A stretch of DNA of 64,000 bases from Bacillota bacterium (GTDB taxonomy: Bacteria > Bacillota > Clostridia > Lachnospirales > Lachnospiraceae): contig JAEXNR010000002.1 in the NCBI GenBank assembly GCA_023439505.1, positions 1-64,000 of the forward strand, read 5' to 3'. Positions 15,941 through 25,993 of this stretch are shown here, in pieces. Numbering within the stretch: the first letter of the stretch is position 1; every line of letters starts with the position of its first letter. The notes beneath the pieces are model-generated. The model made no database searches. It was not told the origin of the DNA and saw only the letters and a program-made list of their open reading frames with translations. A program made the position numbers and the translations under genes.

Positions 15941-17977
15941 ATGGAAAAGGTTCTCAAATATGATTTAAATGAAAGCATTGATGAAATAACGTCAGAAATA
16001 ATCAAAAATAAAAATGAGTTGGCACTCTTATCTTTTGAGTTAAAGCAGGAGGATACCACCTGTACTATAAAGTTATCTCATCGGTATGAGGGTGTGTACG
16101 GACTGGGTGAGAGATTTAACCGGGTGAATCAAAAAGGTTGTACTGTGAAAACGGAAATAACAGAAGAGTTCTGTAATCAGGGCGATGTTAGTTATTGCCC
16201 GGTTCCGTTCTTTTTTACAGACCATAACCTTGGTGTATTGATTGATACCTTCACTGTTACAGAATTTGTTTTTGAGGAAGATATTAAGATCAGGATAAAC
16301 AGGGATAGCAAAGCAAGATTACCGGTAATCTATTTTTTCTATGGAGAGCCAAAAGATATTATCAGGAATTATTCCCGGATCACAGGGCGTCCGACGATGA
16401 TTCCAAAGTGGAGTTTTGGACCCTGGATGTCAGCCAACCGCTGGAATACGGAAGATGAAATCCGGCATCAGATCGAAGAGATAAAAAATCATAGAGTACC
16501 ACATAGTGTAATGGTGATTGAGGCCTGGAGTGATGAGGCTACCTTTTATCGATTCAATGACCACGGAGAGTGGAAGGATCCAAAGGAAATGATAAAGGTC
16601 ATGAAAGAAAATGACTTACACCTTATCTTGTGGCAGATCCCGGTTATTAAGAAAATGGAGAACGATGAACGGCATGAACATTTGGACAGGGATTGGGAAT
16701 ATGCAATCAAGCATAAGCTCTGCCTGTTAAATTCAGATGGTTCACCCTATACCATTCCGGAGGGCCATTGGTTTGCAGGCTCTTTACTTCCGGATTTCAC
16801 GAATGAGGAAACGCTAAAATGGTGGTTTGATAAAAGACAATACCTTCTTGAGATGGGCGTAGAAGGTTTTAAAACAGATGGTGGGGAATTTGTGTTACGC
16901 GATGATGTAATCGCCGCAAACGGATTTACCGGTCTAGAGCAAAGAAATCAATATGCACTAAGTTATGTGGAGGCATACAGCCGTTTTGTCGGTAAGAACA
17001 GGGTATTGTTTAGCAGGGCGGGATATACAGGACAGCAAAAATTCCCCATTCAGTGGGCTGGCGATCAGATGTCAACCTGGGAAGAGTTCCGGCATATTCT
17101 CGCTGCAGGGTTGAGCATAGGATTGAGCGGTGTACCTTTTTGGAGCTTTGATATCGGAGGATTCGCCGGTGCGCTGCCCGGGCTGGAATTATATGAACGT
17201 GCAACACAGTTGTCGGTATTTACCCCCGTGATGCAATGGCATTCCGAACCGGTGGGAGGACAGTTTGCGGACATTCTTTCCTCCGGGCAGTCTGTAAATG
17301 ACAGAAGTCCATGGAATATCAGCCGGGTATATAATGATGAGGCAGCTCTTGACAGACTGAGATTTCAATACAATCTTAGAATGAACTTATTGCCTTACTT
17401 ATATCAGCTGGCACTAAATTCATCAAAAACAGGTCTTCCAATGATGAGGCATTTTATCCTTGAGTACCCTAAAGATCAAAGGGTAAAGGATATAGAAGAC
17501 AGTTATATGCTGGGAGATATTCTGGTTGCTCCGATTATGGAGGAAGGAATCACACAAAGATGTGTCTATCTTCCGGAGGGAACCTGGAGAGTCTTATGGC
17601 CGATGGCAATTTGTGCCCTGGATCATAAAGAGGAAGGAAGTAAGGATGATTTTAAAAGCAATAGAGTAGATCCTGCCCTGAAGTTAAAGGGTGGAACAAA
17701 ATATTTGGTGAGCAGTGGAATGGAACGCATTCCTGTATTTGTAAGAGACGGCAGCTGTATCGTATTAAATCTGGATCATACCCTGGAACTGGGATCTGAT
17801 GTTGGTAATAAGACAGGAGAATATATAAATTTATGCTTCTATATTACAGGAGAAGAAGGAGAATATCATTATAGTGATGATGAGAATCATGAAATTCTTA
17901 TCAAATGGGAAAATGGTTCCTACAACATAAAGAGAATCTTAGGAGACGCAAATCTCAAGGTTATTTATAATAAGTAG
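15941..17977 (+). CDS. GH31 alpha-glycosidase, first copy
   Basis: A 678-residue cytoplasmic enzyme. ATG 15941 follows GGAG by 6 bases. The N-terminal beta-sandwich holds GVYGLGERFNRVNQKG, and the barrel carries nucleophile Asp313 (GFKTDGGEF) and acid/base Asp375 (QWAGDQMSTW). The family releases alpha-linked glucose or xylose from oligosaccharides; the sub-specificity cannot be read here. It sits after the importer and 16 bp ahead of a second, different GH31, so the two may attack different linkages of the same imported glucan. Confidence 0.85.
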   Translation: MEKVLKYDLNESIDEITSEIIKNKNELALLSFELKQEDTTCTIKLSHRYEGVYGLGERFNRVNQKGCTVKTEITEEFCNQGDVSYCPVPFFFTDHNLGVLIDTFTVTEFVFEEDIKIRINRDSKARLPVIYFFYGEPKDIIRNYSRITGRPTMIPKWSFGPWMSANRWNTEDEIRHQIEEIKNHRVPHSVMVIEAWSDEATFYRFNDHGEWKDPKEMIKVMKENDLHLILWQIPVIKKMENDERHEHLDRDWEYAIKHKLCLLNSDGSPYTIPEGHWFAGSLLPDFTNEETLKWWFDKRQYLLEMGVEGFKTDGGEFVLRDDVIAANGFTGLEQRNQYALSYVEAYSRFVGKNRVLFSRAGYTGQQKFPIQWAGDQMSTWEEFRHILAAGLSIGLSGVPFWSFDIGGFAGALPGLELYERATQLSVFTPVMQWHSEPVGGQFADILSSGQSVNDRSPWNISRVYNDEAALDRLRFQYNLRMNLLPYLYQLALNSSKTGLPMMRHFILEYPKDQRVKDIEDSYMLGDILVAPIMEEGITQRCVYLPEGTWRVLWPMAICALDHKEEGSKDDFKSNRVDPALKLKGGTKYLVSSGMERIPVFVRDGSCIVLNLDHTLELGSDVGNKTGEYINLCFYITGEEGEYHYSDDENHEILIKWENGSYNIKRILGDANLKVIYNK

Positions 17978-17993
17978 AAAATGGCGGAATATT

Positions 17994-20381
17994 ATGGACA
18001 AATTCAATTTTTTTAAATCATGCCCAAGGGCAGATGATCTGTGTCTGGTTCAAGATGGAAAATACCGAATTAGTGTTCTGACGGAGAGGCTGATTCGTCT
18101 CGAATATAGTCAGCAAGGGGTTTTTGAGGACCGAAGTACACAAAAAGTGATGAACAGAAAGTTTCCCGTGCCTGAATTTAAGGTGATTGAAAAGAATGGT
18201 CAACTGGTAATAACTACAAAATATTTACAAGTGAGTTATGATAAAAAAGAATTTTCCGGTCATGGACTTAGCATACGCTTATGCAGGCAGACCTTTTCTA
18301 ATAACTCTATCTGGCGTTATGGAGAGACATCTTCCAATCTAAAGGGTACGGCAAGAACGCTTGATGCTGCTGATGGAGCAATTGAACTGGAAAATGGATT
18401 GCTTTCCAGAACCGGTTATAGCATTCTCGATGATGGTCAGTCAATGGCAATCGGAGAAGACGGATGGATACAACCTCCGATTGGAGATCATCTGGATGTA
18501 TATTTTTGGGGATATGGTCATGATTATATGGATTGCCTGAATGATTTTTTTCATCTGTGCGGAAAAACGCCATTACTGCCCCGTTATGCACTTGGAAACT
18601 GGTGGAGTCGTTATTATGCATATACGCAAGAGGAATATATGTCCTTAATGGATCGATTTGAGGGGGAAAGACTTCCGTTTTCTGTTGCGGTACTCGATAT
18701 GGATTGGCACTATGTAGCCTTGGCAGAACGATATGGAAGTGGATGGACGGGGTATACCTGGAATAAAGAGTTGTTCCCGGATCATAAAAAAATGTTAAAG
18801 CAACTACATGAAAAGGGACTTCATGTTACCTTAAATGTGCATCCGGCTGATGGAGTCAGAGGACATGAAGATGCCTATCTCCCTATGGCACGGGAATTAG
18901 GTGTTGATGATCAAAATGAGCTCCCGATTGCTTTTGATATTGCAAGGCCCGAATTTGTAAATGCATATTTTAAATATTTGCATCATCCGCTGGAAGAGGA
19001 AGGCGTTGACTTTTGGTGGATTGACTGGCAGCAGGGAAACACCACCAGTATTCCGGGACTGGATCCGCTATGGATGTTAAATCATTACCATTATCTTGAC
19101 CAAAAGAGAGCCGGGAAAAGAGCAATGATATTCTCCAGGTATGCAGGGATCGGCAGTCACCGGTATCCTGTGGGATTTTCGGGGGACAGTGTCATTACCT
19201 GGAACAGCCTCGATTTTCAGCCCTACTTTACTTCGACGGCATCGAACGCCGGATACGGTTGGTGGAGCCATGACATCGGAGGGCATATGGATGGGTATCG
19301 GGATGATGAGCTGATTACCCGGTGGATACAATTTGGGGTGTTTTCTCCGATTATGCGTCTACATAGTTCGAGCAGCAATTTTATTGTGAAAGAACCTTGG
19401 TTCTATGGAGAGGAGGAAAGAGTGATAATAAGCGATTTCCTCAGGCTCAGACACAGGCTGATTCCTTATCTGTATACGATGAATGCCAGATTTCATTGGA
19501 ATAATCTACCTTTAATACAGCCCATGTATTACCAATACCCTGAAACGAATGAAGCATATGAGGTTCCAAATCAGTACTATTTCGGAAGTGAGTTGATTGT
19601 TAATCCGATTACTGCAAAAATGAACCCCGTACTCAGATCGGGTAGAGTAAAAACCTGGCTGCCGGAGGGAGTCTGGTATGATGTATTCACCGGGTTGGCT
19701 TACCGGGGAAATAAATCGATCAATATGTACCGGACACTCAAGACCATTCCTGTATTAGCTAAGGCGGGAGCAATTATCCCTACTCAGAAGGAGGAGGCGC
19801 TCAAAGAGGGTGTAACTAATCCAAAAGAGATCGAGCTTTGGGTATTTGCCGGTAAAGACGGAGCATTTACTATGTATGAAGATGATGGGGAAAGTACGGA
19901 GTATGAACAAAATCGCTATGTACAAACGAAAATCCGCCTCATCTGGGATACGCAAAAGCGCCTGACAATTTATCCGCCGGAAGGCGATTTGGAATTGATA
20001 CCGCACTTCAGAAGTTATCGCATCAAAATCTATGGAGTGAAGGAAAATGATGTTTGCTCTGTCGAGGCAGACAAGGAAAAAGTAAATCACTCCTGTTCCT
20101 ATGATAAACAACGCAATATACTGAATCTGGAATTGGAGGATATAAGGATAGGCCGCAGAATTGAGGTATGGTTCAACCCCGACGCGGTTATCGCCAAGAA
20201 TCAGGTAGAGTGGAGAATTTTCGAGATTCTTAACAGCGCTCAGATAGCATACAGGGTAAAGGAGAAGATCTATGCGATTACGATGCAGTCTGGTAGTGCA
20301 GGGAACTTGCTTCATAGTATAAATTCTGTTGAAACCTCCGGGGAATTAAAAGAAATGATTCAGGAAGTATTATTTGCATAG
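17994..20381 (+). CDS. GH31 alpha-glucosidase, second copy
   Basis: A 795-residue GH31 enzyme, longer than its neighbour. Motifs: LPFSVAVLDMDWHY (substrate Asp and Trp), nucleophile Asp344 in DFWWIDWQQG, acid/base Asp398 in VGFSGDSVITW, and the subsite Trp/His run GYGWWSHDIGGHMDG. The C-terminus adds beta-sandwich domains including FTMYEDDGESTEYE. It most resembles alpha-glucosidases of plant-polysaccharide-using clostridia. Last gene of the LacI-controlled operon; a terminator follows at 20443. Confidence 0.85.
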   Translation: MDKFNFFKSCPRADDLCLVQDGKYRISVLTERLIRLEYSQQGVFEDRSTQKVMNRKFPVPEFKVIEKNGQLVITTKYLQVSYDKKEFSGHGLSIRLCRQTFSNNSIWRYGETSSNLKGTARTLDAADGAIELENGLLSRTGYSILDDGQSMAIGEDGWIQPPIGDHLDVYFWGYGHDYMDCLNDFFHLCGKTPLLPRYALGNWWSRYYAYTQEEYMSLMDRFEGERLPFSVAVLDMDWHYVALAERYGSGWTGYTWNKELFPDHKKMLKQLHEKGLHVTLNVHPADGVRGHEDAYLPMARELGVDDQNELPIAFDIARPEFVNAYFKYLHHPLEEEGVDFWWIDWQQGNTTSIPGLDPLWMLNHYHYLDQKRAGKRAMIFSRYAGIGSHRYPVGFSGDSVITWNSLDFQPYFTSTASNAGYGWWSHDIGGHMDGYRDDELITRWIQFGVFSPIMRLHSSSSNFIVKEPWFYGEEERVIISDFLRLRHRLIPYLYTMNARFHWNNLPLIQPMYYQYPETNEAYEVPNQYYFGSELIVNPITAKMNPVLRSGRVKTWLPEGVWYDVFTGLAYRGNKSINMYRTLKTIPVLAKAGAIIPTQKEEALKEGVTNPKEIELWVFAGKDGAFTMYEDDGESTEYEQNRYVQTKIRLIWDTQKRLTIYPPEGDLELIPHFRSYRIKIYGVKENDVCSVEADKEKVNHSCSYDKQRNILNLELEDIRIGRRIEVWFNPDAVIAKNQVEWRIFEILNSAQIAYRVKEKIYAITMQSGSAGNLLHSINSVETSGELKEMIQEVLFA

Positions 20382-20442
20382 CTCTTAAAAATAAAGAAGG
20401 ATAGGATCAAAAACAAAGAAGTATAGGAAAGATTTTAATGAA

Positions 20443-20480
20443 GAAGGGGTTCCTGAGGGTGCATGGGAGACTCCTTTTTC
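20443..20480 (+). terminator. Terminator of the alpha-glucoside operon
   Basis: Imperfect stem GAAGGGGTTCC against GGGAGACTCCTT with wobble pairs, followed by TTTTTC. Confidence 0.55.
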
Positions 20481-20504
20481 ATGAATAGATCGGATAACCA
20501 ATTA

Positions 20505-20533
20505 TTGCATAATTCGACAATCTCATATATAAT
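20505..20533 (+). promoter_or_regulatory. Promoter of the GGDEF/EAL gene
   Basis: TTGCAT and TATAAT with a 17-bp spacer. In the leader, AGCCAAT-GAT-ATTGGCT at 20550-20566 is a perfect 7-bp inverted repeat, a possible operator or hairpin. Confidence 0.6.
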
Positions 20534-20627
20534 GAAAGCAGACAGGATTAGCCAATGATATTGGCTTAATGGAATAGATGGTTAATGCATCGCAGTTTTT
20601 CATTACATATGAAAAGGTGGAAAGCGT

Positions 20628-23333
20628 ATGAAGGTCCGGAACAAATTATCGGTTAAGAGGTTCTTTTGTATTTTATGGGGTACAATTCTGTTATGTTTTA
20701 TTTCTTCCCCGCCTGTTCAGGCGTTTGCTCAATCAGAAGTTATTTATCAGGTTGATGAAAATTATCCTCCGTTTACCTATACAAATAAAAATTATATTTA
20801 TGGCTTTGACCCGGATTTAATTAAGTTTATTTTCGGGTCCGCAAATGATACTGTGGATTATTCCTATGACAGCTGGAACCATGTTTATCCAAGGCTGCTA
20901 TCAGGAGAAATAGATATCGCAGGGATCATTGCTGTGACAGAGGAGAGAAAGAAGGAGATTTTATTTTCTGATACGATATTTGTCTCTTCCATCTCTGTTT
21001 ATGCCAGAGAAGACTTCAGGGAGATATCTCTTCAGGACTTGAAGACGTTATCTGTCGGTGTTGGCAGGGGGTATTATTCGGAGAGTATTCTAAAGACAGA
21101 GCTTGGAAACAATGGTTATACGGCGTATGAGAATTTATCGGATGCCATCACAGACTTGTCAAATGGTAAAATTGATGTTATTTTTGAAAACCAGCATCTG
21201 ATTGATAATTTGTTGGTCAGCATGAGAATGAAGGGAACGATTGTAGCCAGGATTCAAAATATCTATCCCAGGGATCACGCATATGCGATCAGCAAAGACA
21301 GGCCCGAATTGGTTCCCTATATCAATGAACGATTAAAGCAGCTGAGAAAAAGCGGTATTTTCGAAGAATTATACACAAAATATTTCTATCTCCATTCGGA
21401 TGACTATTACCGGGAGTTACGATTTAAGGTGGTATTAGCAGTATCCGCTGTCGTCTTTACGGTTGCCTTCATCCTTTTATTTCTTCGGGCCTCCATCGTC
21501 TTGCTGAAACGAAAACTTGCGGTAAATTATACAAAGCTGGTTCATGCAAATGATGAATTAACGGTAACGCACGAGGAACTTCAGGCTCAATTTGAAGAGA
21601 TTCAGGCGCAATATGAAGAAATAGAGTCCAGTCGGAGTGCACTGGAACAGAGTGAGGAGAGATATCGGCTGGTTGCCGAGGGCGCAAATGACGGATTGTG
21701 GGATTGGGACATGATAACGGATACGGTGTATCTTTCCCAGGAGTGGGCCAATTTAATGGGATATGAGTTTCCCTGTATTCATGGATTCTTAAAAAACTGG
21801 ACCCGGAAAGTCGTAAAGGAAGATCAGCATGAAATCAGGACGTATTATCAAAGCTGTAAGGAAGAGAAAAATCAGAAGTTTGCTGTAGAATGCAGACTGA
21901 TTACAAAGCAAGACAGTATCATCTGGGTCCTGGTGAGGGCAAAGGTATTGCGGGATAAAACAGGACAAATGATACGGATGGCAGGGTCTATATCGGATAT
22001 CACAAAGTCAAAGGAACATGAAGAGAAAATTAACAGACTGGCTTATTATGATTTCTTAACGGGAATCCCGAACCGGGTTTCCCTCCATGAGAAGCTGGAG
22101 CAGATCCTTCGTGATTCGGACAAGACGCCTACCGTACTATATTATCTGGATATTGATAATTTCAAGCACATTAATGACACTCTGGGACATGATTATGGGG
22201 ATAATCTGTTAAAACAGGTGGCGGAAACGCTGGGGAGCATAGAGACAGAACAGTATTGTGTTTACCGGGTTGGCGGAGATGAATTTGCAGTTTTATTGGA
22301 GAACATATCATTACGGGACGAGGCTGCGGCCTGGGCTGAACGCATCCATAGTATGCTTTGTCAATCGTGGACAATTCTTGACTGCGAGATTTATGTATCA
22401 GTGAGTATTGGTGTTACCATGATGCCAATGGACGGATGGGATCAGAAGAAAATATTAAAGAATGCGGATACCGCAATGTATTCAGCCAAGGCGGCAGGAA
22501 AAAATGGCTTTCAGATGTTTCGGGAAGAGATGCTGCTTAAGGTTACCCGGAGAATGGCCTTGGAAGCGGACCTGAGGAGGGCTCTGACAAGGGATGAATT
22601 CAGGTTGTTTTACCAGCCCTGTATCAGGCTTTCTGATGGGGAGCTGCTTGGTGTGGAAGCCCTGATTCGATGGACGCATCCGGCAAAAGGAATGATAGCT
22701 CCATCTGAATTTATCCCCATAGCTGAGGAAACGGGTTTAATTAAAAAGGTTGGGCACTGGGTGCTGGAGGAAGCCTGCAGGCAAAGCAGACGATGGAAGG
22801 AGCAGGGGTTGCCTGAGATACCCATCGCAATTAATGTATCCGGGATACAATTAGAGGATGATGATTTTGTACATGATATGAAAGCAATGCTAAAGGAGTA
22901 TGAGATTGCTCCGACGGGTTTGCAGATTGAGATTACGGAGAGCTGCGTGATCAAGTCCATGGAGGAGGGAATTCCAAGACTGAATGAGATGAAGAAGATG
23001 GGAATTCATGTGCTGCTGGATGATTTTGGAACCGGATATTCTTCCCTGCATTATCTGCTGAATCTGCCGGTAAATGTGGTAAAGATTGATAAAAGCTTCA
23101 TTGATTCAATTGTTATGAAACCAAAATCCAACCTGATTATCAATGATATTATATCCATCGCCCATAAATCTTCCATGTATGTAATTGCCGAAGGGGTTGA
23201 GACAAAGGAGCAGTTTGAATATCTGAAGGAGGAGAATTGTGATGCAATGCAGGGGTATTATAAGTGCAAACCTCTTCCGGTGAAGGAATTCGATGAATGG
23301 CTCCATCAATACCGAAAGAGCGAATTAATATAA
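20628..23333 (+). CDS. Membrane c-di-GMP enzyme: SBP3-PAS-GGDEF-EAL
   Basis: A 901-residue protein. A signal sequence (1-34) exports an amino-acid-binding-protein-like (SBP_bac_3) domain, about 38-260 (DENYPPFTYTN, GFDPDLIKFIF). A membrane segment follows near 268-290, then a coiled coil (ELQAQFEEIQAQYEEIE), a PAS domain about 345-465, a GGDEF domain with intact RVGGDEFAVLL, and an EAL domain with GVEALIRW, EITESCV, DDFGTGYSSL and DKSFIDS. Both the cyclase and phosphodiesterase signatures look complete, so it could make or break c-di-GMP according to an external small ligand. It stands alone with its own promoter; a c-di-GMP riboswitch lies at 50.8 kb. Confidence 0.88.
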   Translation: MKVRNKLSVKRFFCILWGTILLCFISSPPVQAFAQSEVIYQVDENYPPFTYTNKNYIYGFDPDLIKFIFGSANDTVDYSYDSWNHVYPRLLSGEIDIAGIIAVTEERKKEILFSDTIFVSSISVYAREDFREISLQDLKTLSVGVGRGYYSESILKTELGNNGYTAYENLSDAITDLSNGKIDVIFENQHLIDNLLVSMRMKGTIVARIQNIYPRDHAYAISKDRPELVPYINERLKQLRKSGIFEELYTKYFYLHSDDYYRELRFKVVLAVSAVVFTVAFILLFLRASIVLLKRKLAVNYTKLVHANDELTVTHEELQAQFEEIQAQYEEIESSRSALEQSEERYRLVAEGANDGLWDWDMITDTVYLSQEWANLMGYEFPCIHGFLKNWTRKVVKEDQHEIRTYYQSCKEEKNQKFAVECRLITKQDSIIWVLVRAKVLRDKTGQMIRMAGSISDITKSKEHEEKINRLAYYDFLTGIPNRVSLHEKLEQILRDSDKTPTVLYYLDIDNFKHINDTLGHDYGDNLLKQVAETLGSIETEQYCVYRVGGDEFAVLLENISLRDEAAAWAERIHSMLCQSWTILDCEIYVSVSIGVTMMPMDGWDQKKILKNADTAMYSAKAAGKNGFQMFREEMLLKVTRRMALEADLRRALTRDEFRLFYQPCIRLSDGELLGVEALIRWTHPAKGMIAPSEFIPIAEETGLIKKVGHWVLEEACRQSRRWKEQGLPEIPIAINVSGIQLEDDDFVHDMKAMLKEYEIAPTGLQIEITESCVIKSMEEGIPRLNEMKKMGIHVLLDDFGTGYSSLHYLLNLPVNVVKIDKSFIDSIVMKPKSNLIINDIISIAHKSSMYVIAEGVETKEQFEYLKEENCDAMQGYYKCKPLPVKEFDEWLHQYRKSELI

Positions 23334-23381
23334 ATATTATGCCAATAGTTTAAAGTTGCTATAATAGTTTTCACTATAATC

Positions 23382-23446
23382 GTGCAGGCCTGCATAAGGT
23401 ATTCCCTCATTCCATAAATTGAATTATAGATCCGGCCTGCACTTTT
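23382..23446. terminator. Shared terminator between convergent genes
   Basis: GTGCAGGCC pairs with GGCCTGCAC over a 43-nt loop, followed by TTTTCATTT, between the convergent GGDEF/EAL and GH2 genes. Confidence 0.55.
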
Positions 23447-23494
23447 CATTTACAAAATAACGTATCATAATCTATTGAGTAGGGAACCTTGTTC

Positions 23495-25978
23495 TCATAC
23501 AGCAGCTTCTGTATGGATGGTAATATGACCGGATTTAAGTCCGGGAGAAGCTGCGCTTACGACGATATCGCCCTTTTTCCCGTTAGATTGTATTAATGCC
23601 AGCAATAAACCACCAAATACCCGCTTTCCGCTGGCTTTGTCACTCTCACGGGAAGACGGATCACCGTTTCCGAGTCCAAGGAGTGAGCCGGCCCCTTCTA
23701 CTGTAAAGGTGATAAAGTTCTCTGCAAAAGGAACCGTAATCCCGGTTTCATCTACCACAGATGCAGTGACACATGCCACATCAACCCCGTCATCAGAGAT
23801 GTTCTGCCGATTTACAGTGAGGAGGATCTCATTTGCCACGCCTGCTGTCTGTGTTATGTCTTCGACCACTTCGTTGCCGTCAATAAAACCAATGGCTTCT
23901 AGCCGGCCTTTTTCAAATGGAATTTCAAATTGGATCCAATCGTTATTAAGCGGTTTCCTGCCAAGACTTTCTCCATTGAGTATGAGCTGCACTTCTTCGC
24001 AATTGGTGTATAACCGGATTTGCTTGATCTCGCCTTCCTGATTCCATGACCAATGTGGCATGATATGAAGGATTGGGGTCTTAAGTAATTTTGCCTGATA
24101 GTAGAAATAGTCATCTTTAGGAAATCCGCAAGTATCCATAACGCCAAAGTTTGAAGAAACCTGATACTTTCTTAGGGGAGTAGTCTCTCCGCGATAGTCA
24201 AAGCCGGTCCAAATGAAGAAGCCGCCGGTACTCAGGTTTTGCTTATAAAAGTTCCATGTCTGTACAGGTGTTGCGGTTCCGCCGGCATTTTCTCCACCTT
24301 CTCCGCCCATCATGGAAAATCTGGTGCCGTAACTGGAGCAGTGTCCGCGCTCTTTATTGTCTTCATAAATACCGCGTGTCGTAAACCATGAAGTATTCTC
24401 GGTATTGAGCAGTTTTGCTTCAGGATATCCATCATGAACTTCTTTGAAACGCTTGTTTAAAAGCGCGGATTCAGCATAGTTTATACCGAAAACATCATAA
24501 AGTTCAATGTACTTGGCGGCAGTTTCACTATCAAACATTGCCTCAGCAGAGACATAAAAACGTGTGCTATCAAGCAGCTTTGCATACGAGATCATCGTTT
24601 TCAGAATGCGTACTGCCTGATAACTTCCTGAGAATAACTCTTCGTTCGAAAGACTCCATGCAAATACGGATGGGTGGTTACGGCTGCTCAAAATCAATTC
24701 TTTGAGATCTTCCATACGATGTTTTGTAACCTCTATAATTCTGTTCTCATTCATCACGAGCATGCCAAGTCTGTCACAGGCATTCAGCAGCTCATTCGTC
24801 GCAGAATTGTGAGATGAGCGGTAGGAATTTAGTCCCATATCCTTTAGCCGTTGTACTTTGTATAGTTGAATTGCATCCGGAACCGCCACCCCGACACCTG
24901 CGAAGTCTTGATGGACACAAGCACCATATAGGGGAGTCTGTTCACCGTTTAAGAATAATCCTTCCCGCGTATACGCGATGTTTCTGATTCCGAATTCCGT
25001 GTCGTAACTGTCTGCAACGTTATCTTCAGCAATTACCTCAGTTGTTGCAATATACATGTTTGGTTCAGCGATCCCCCAAAGCTTTGCATCAGGGATGTCA
25101 AGGCTGCATTTTATTGTCGATTCTTCCTGAGGGAGAATTGTCGTTTGTGCCTGTACGGTCCCAATATCTTTTCCATCAGGATCATAAATCGTTGTTCGAA
25201 CGATGATATCTTGACTTTTAAAAGTTTCATTAACAACAGTTGCATCTATGTTGAGTGTTGTACTTTCTCCATTGATCACAGGATTTATATATACGCCCCA
25301 GCGTCCTATGTGGACAGAAGAATATCTGGTAAGCCATGTATGACGATATAGTCCGCCTCCTTCATACCACCAGCCCTCATCTCCACCGGTTGTATCACAA
25401 CGGACAAGAAGAACATTGTCTCCTTCCACGTCTCCGTATTTCGTAAGTTCAGTGACGTCGAATTGAAAACCGGTATAACCGGAATAGTGATCACCGATGA
25501 AACATCCATTGTACCAAAAGGAAGAGTTTCGCATGACTCCGTCAAATTCCAGAACGATTCGCTTTCCCTCATCACTTTTGGGAATTTTGAATGTTTTACG
25601 ATAATAGGCAATACCATTTGGAATATAGCCCTGTATCCAGTTTTCCGGATCATCTTTATATCCCATTTCAAGACGAAAGTCGTGGGGTAAGTCAATGTCC
25701 TTCCATCCTTGGAGCGTTTTTGCAGACTCCGGCAGCGCAGCAAGAAAAAGGCTGGTAAAATCAAAATCGGATTGATTTGAATCCCCCTCCGCCATCGGAA
25801 TCATTTCAGAAACAGCTTGTAAGGATTTCACAGCGCCAGCGAATGGTTCGAAGAGCTCTTCACCGATGGAATTAGTAAGTCCGCTGATCATACCGCTTTT
25901 TCTGCAGGTTTTAGGAAAGGGTCCTATTTCCCCGATGATGTACTTCCAACCCTTATCAAAATTTTGCTTTGTTCTCAT
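23495..25978 (-). CDS. GH2 beta-galactosidase/beta-glucuronidase-like enzyme
   Basis: An 827-residue cytoplasmic enzyme. The order is a sugar-binding jelly roll (GYIPNGIAYYRKTF, DGVMRNSSFWYNG), an Ig-like domain, a TIM barrel with GLNSYRSSHNSAT, acid/base Glu446 in WSLSNEELF and nucleophile Glu527 in LLNTENTSW, and C-terminal beta domains. Family GH2 enzymes release beta-linked galactose, glucuronic acid or mannose; the SNEE and NTENTSW context does not fix which. The downstream-coordinate neighbour is a GPH-family sugar symporter, 15 bp away on the same strand, making a two-gene uptake and hydrolysis operon. Confidence 0.85.
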   Translation of the reverse strand: MRTKQNFDKGWKYIIGEIGPFPKTCRKSGMISGLTNSIGEELFEPFAGAVKSLQAVSEMIPMAEGDSNQSDFDFTSLFLAALPESAKTLQGWKDIDLPHDFRLEMGYKDDPENWIQGYIPNGIAYYRKTFKIPKSDEGKRIVLEFDGVMRNSSFWYNGCFIGDHYSGYTGFQFDVTELTKYGDVEGDNVLLVRCDTTGGDEGWWYEGGGLYRHTWLTRYSSVHIGRWGVYINPVINGESTTLNIDATVVNETFKSQDIIVRTTIYDPDGKDIGTVQAQTTILPQEESTIKCSLDIPDAKLWGIAEPNMYIATTEVIAEDNVADSYDTEFGIRNIAYTREGLFLNGEQTPLYGACVHQDFAGVGVAVPDAIQLYKVQRLKDMGLNSYRSSHNSATNELLNACDRLGMLVMNENRIIEVTKHRMEDLKELILSSRNHPSVFAWSLSNEELFSGSYQAVRILKTMISYAKLLDSTRFYVSAEAMFDSETAAKYIELYDVFGINYAESALLNKRFKEVHDGYPEAKLLNTENTSWFTTRGIYEDNKERGHCSSYGTRFSMMGGEGGENAGGTATPVQTWNFYKQNLSTGGFFIWTGFDYRGETTPLRKYQVSSNFGVMDTCGFPKDDYFYYQAKLLKTPILHIMPHWSWNQEGEIKQIRLYTNCEEVQLILNGESLGRKPLNNDWIQFEIPFEKGRLEAIGFIDGNEVVEDITQTAGVANEILLTVNRQNISDDGVDVACVTASVVDETGITVPFAENFITFTVEGAGSLLGLGNGDPSSRESDKASGKRVFGGLLLALIQSNGKKGDIVVSAASPGLKSGHITIHTEAAV

Positions 25979-25993
25979 AATTAACCTCCTGTA

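Noticed and set aside
23382..23446. Inverted repeat as an insertion-sequence end
   Set aside because: No transposase nearby; position between convergent genes and the T run fit a terminator better.
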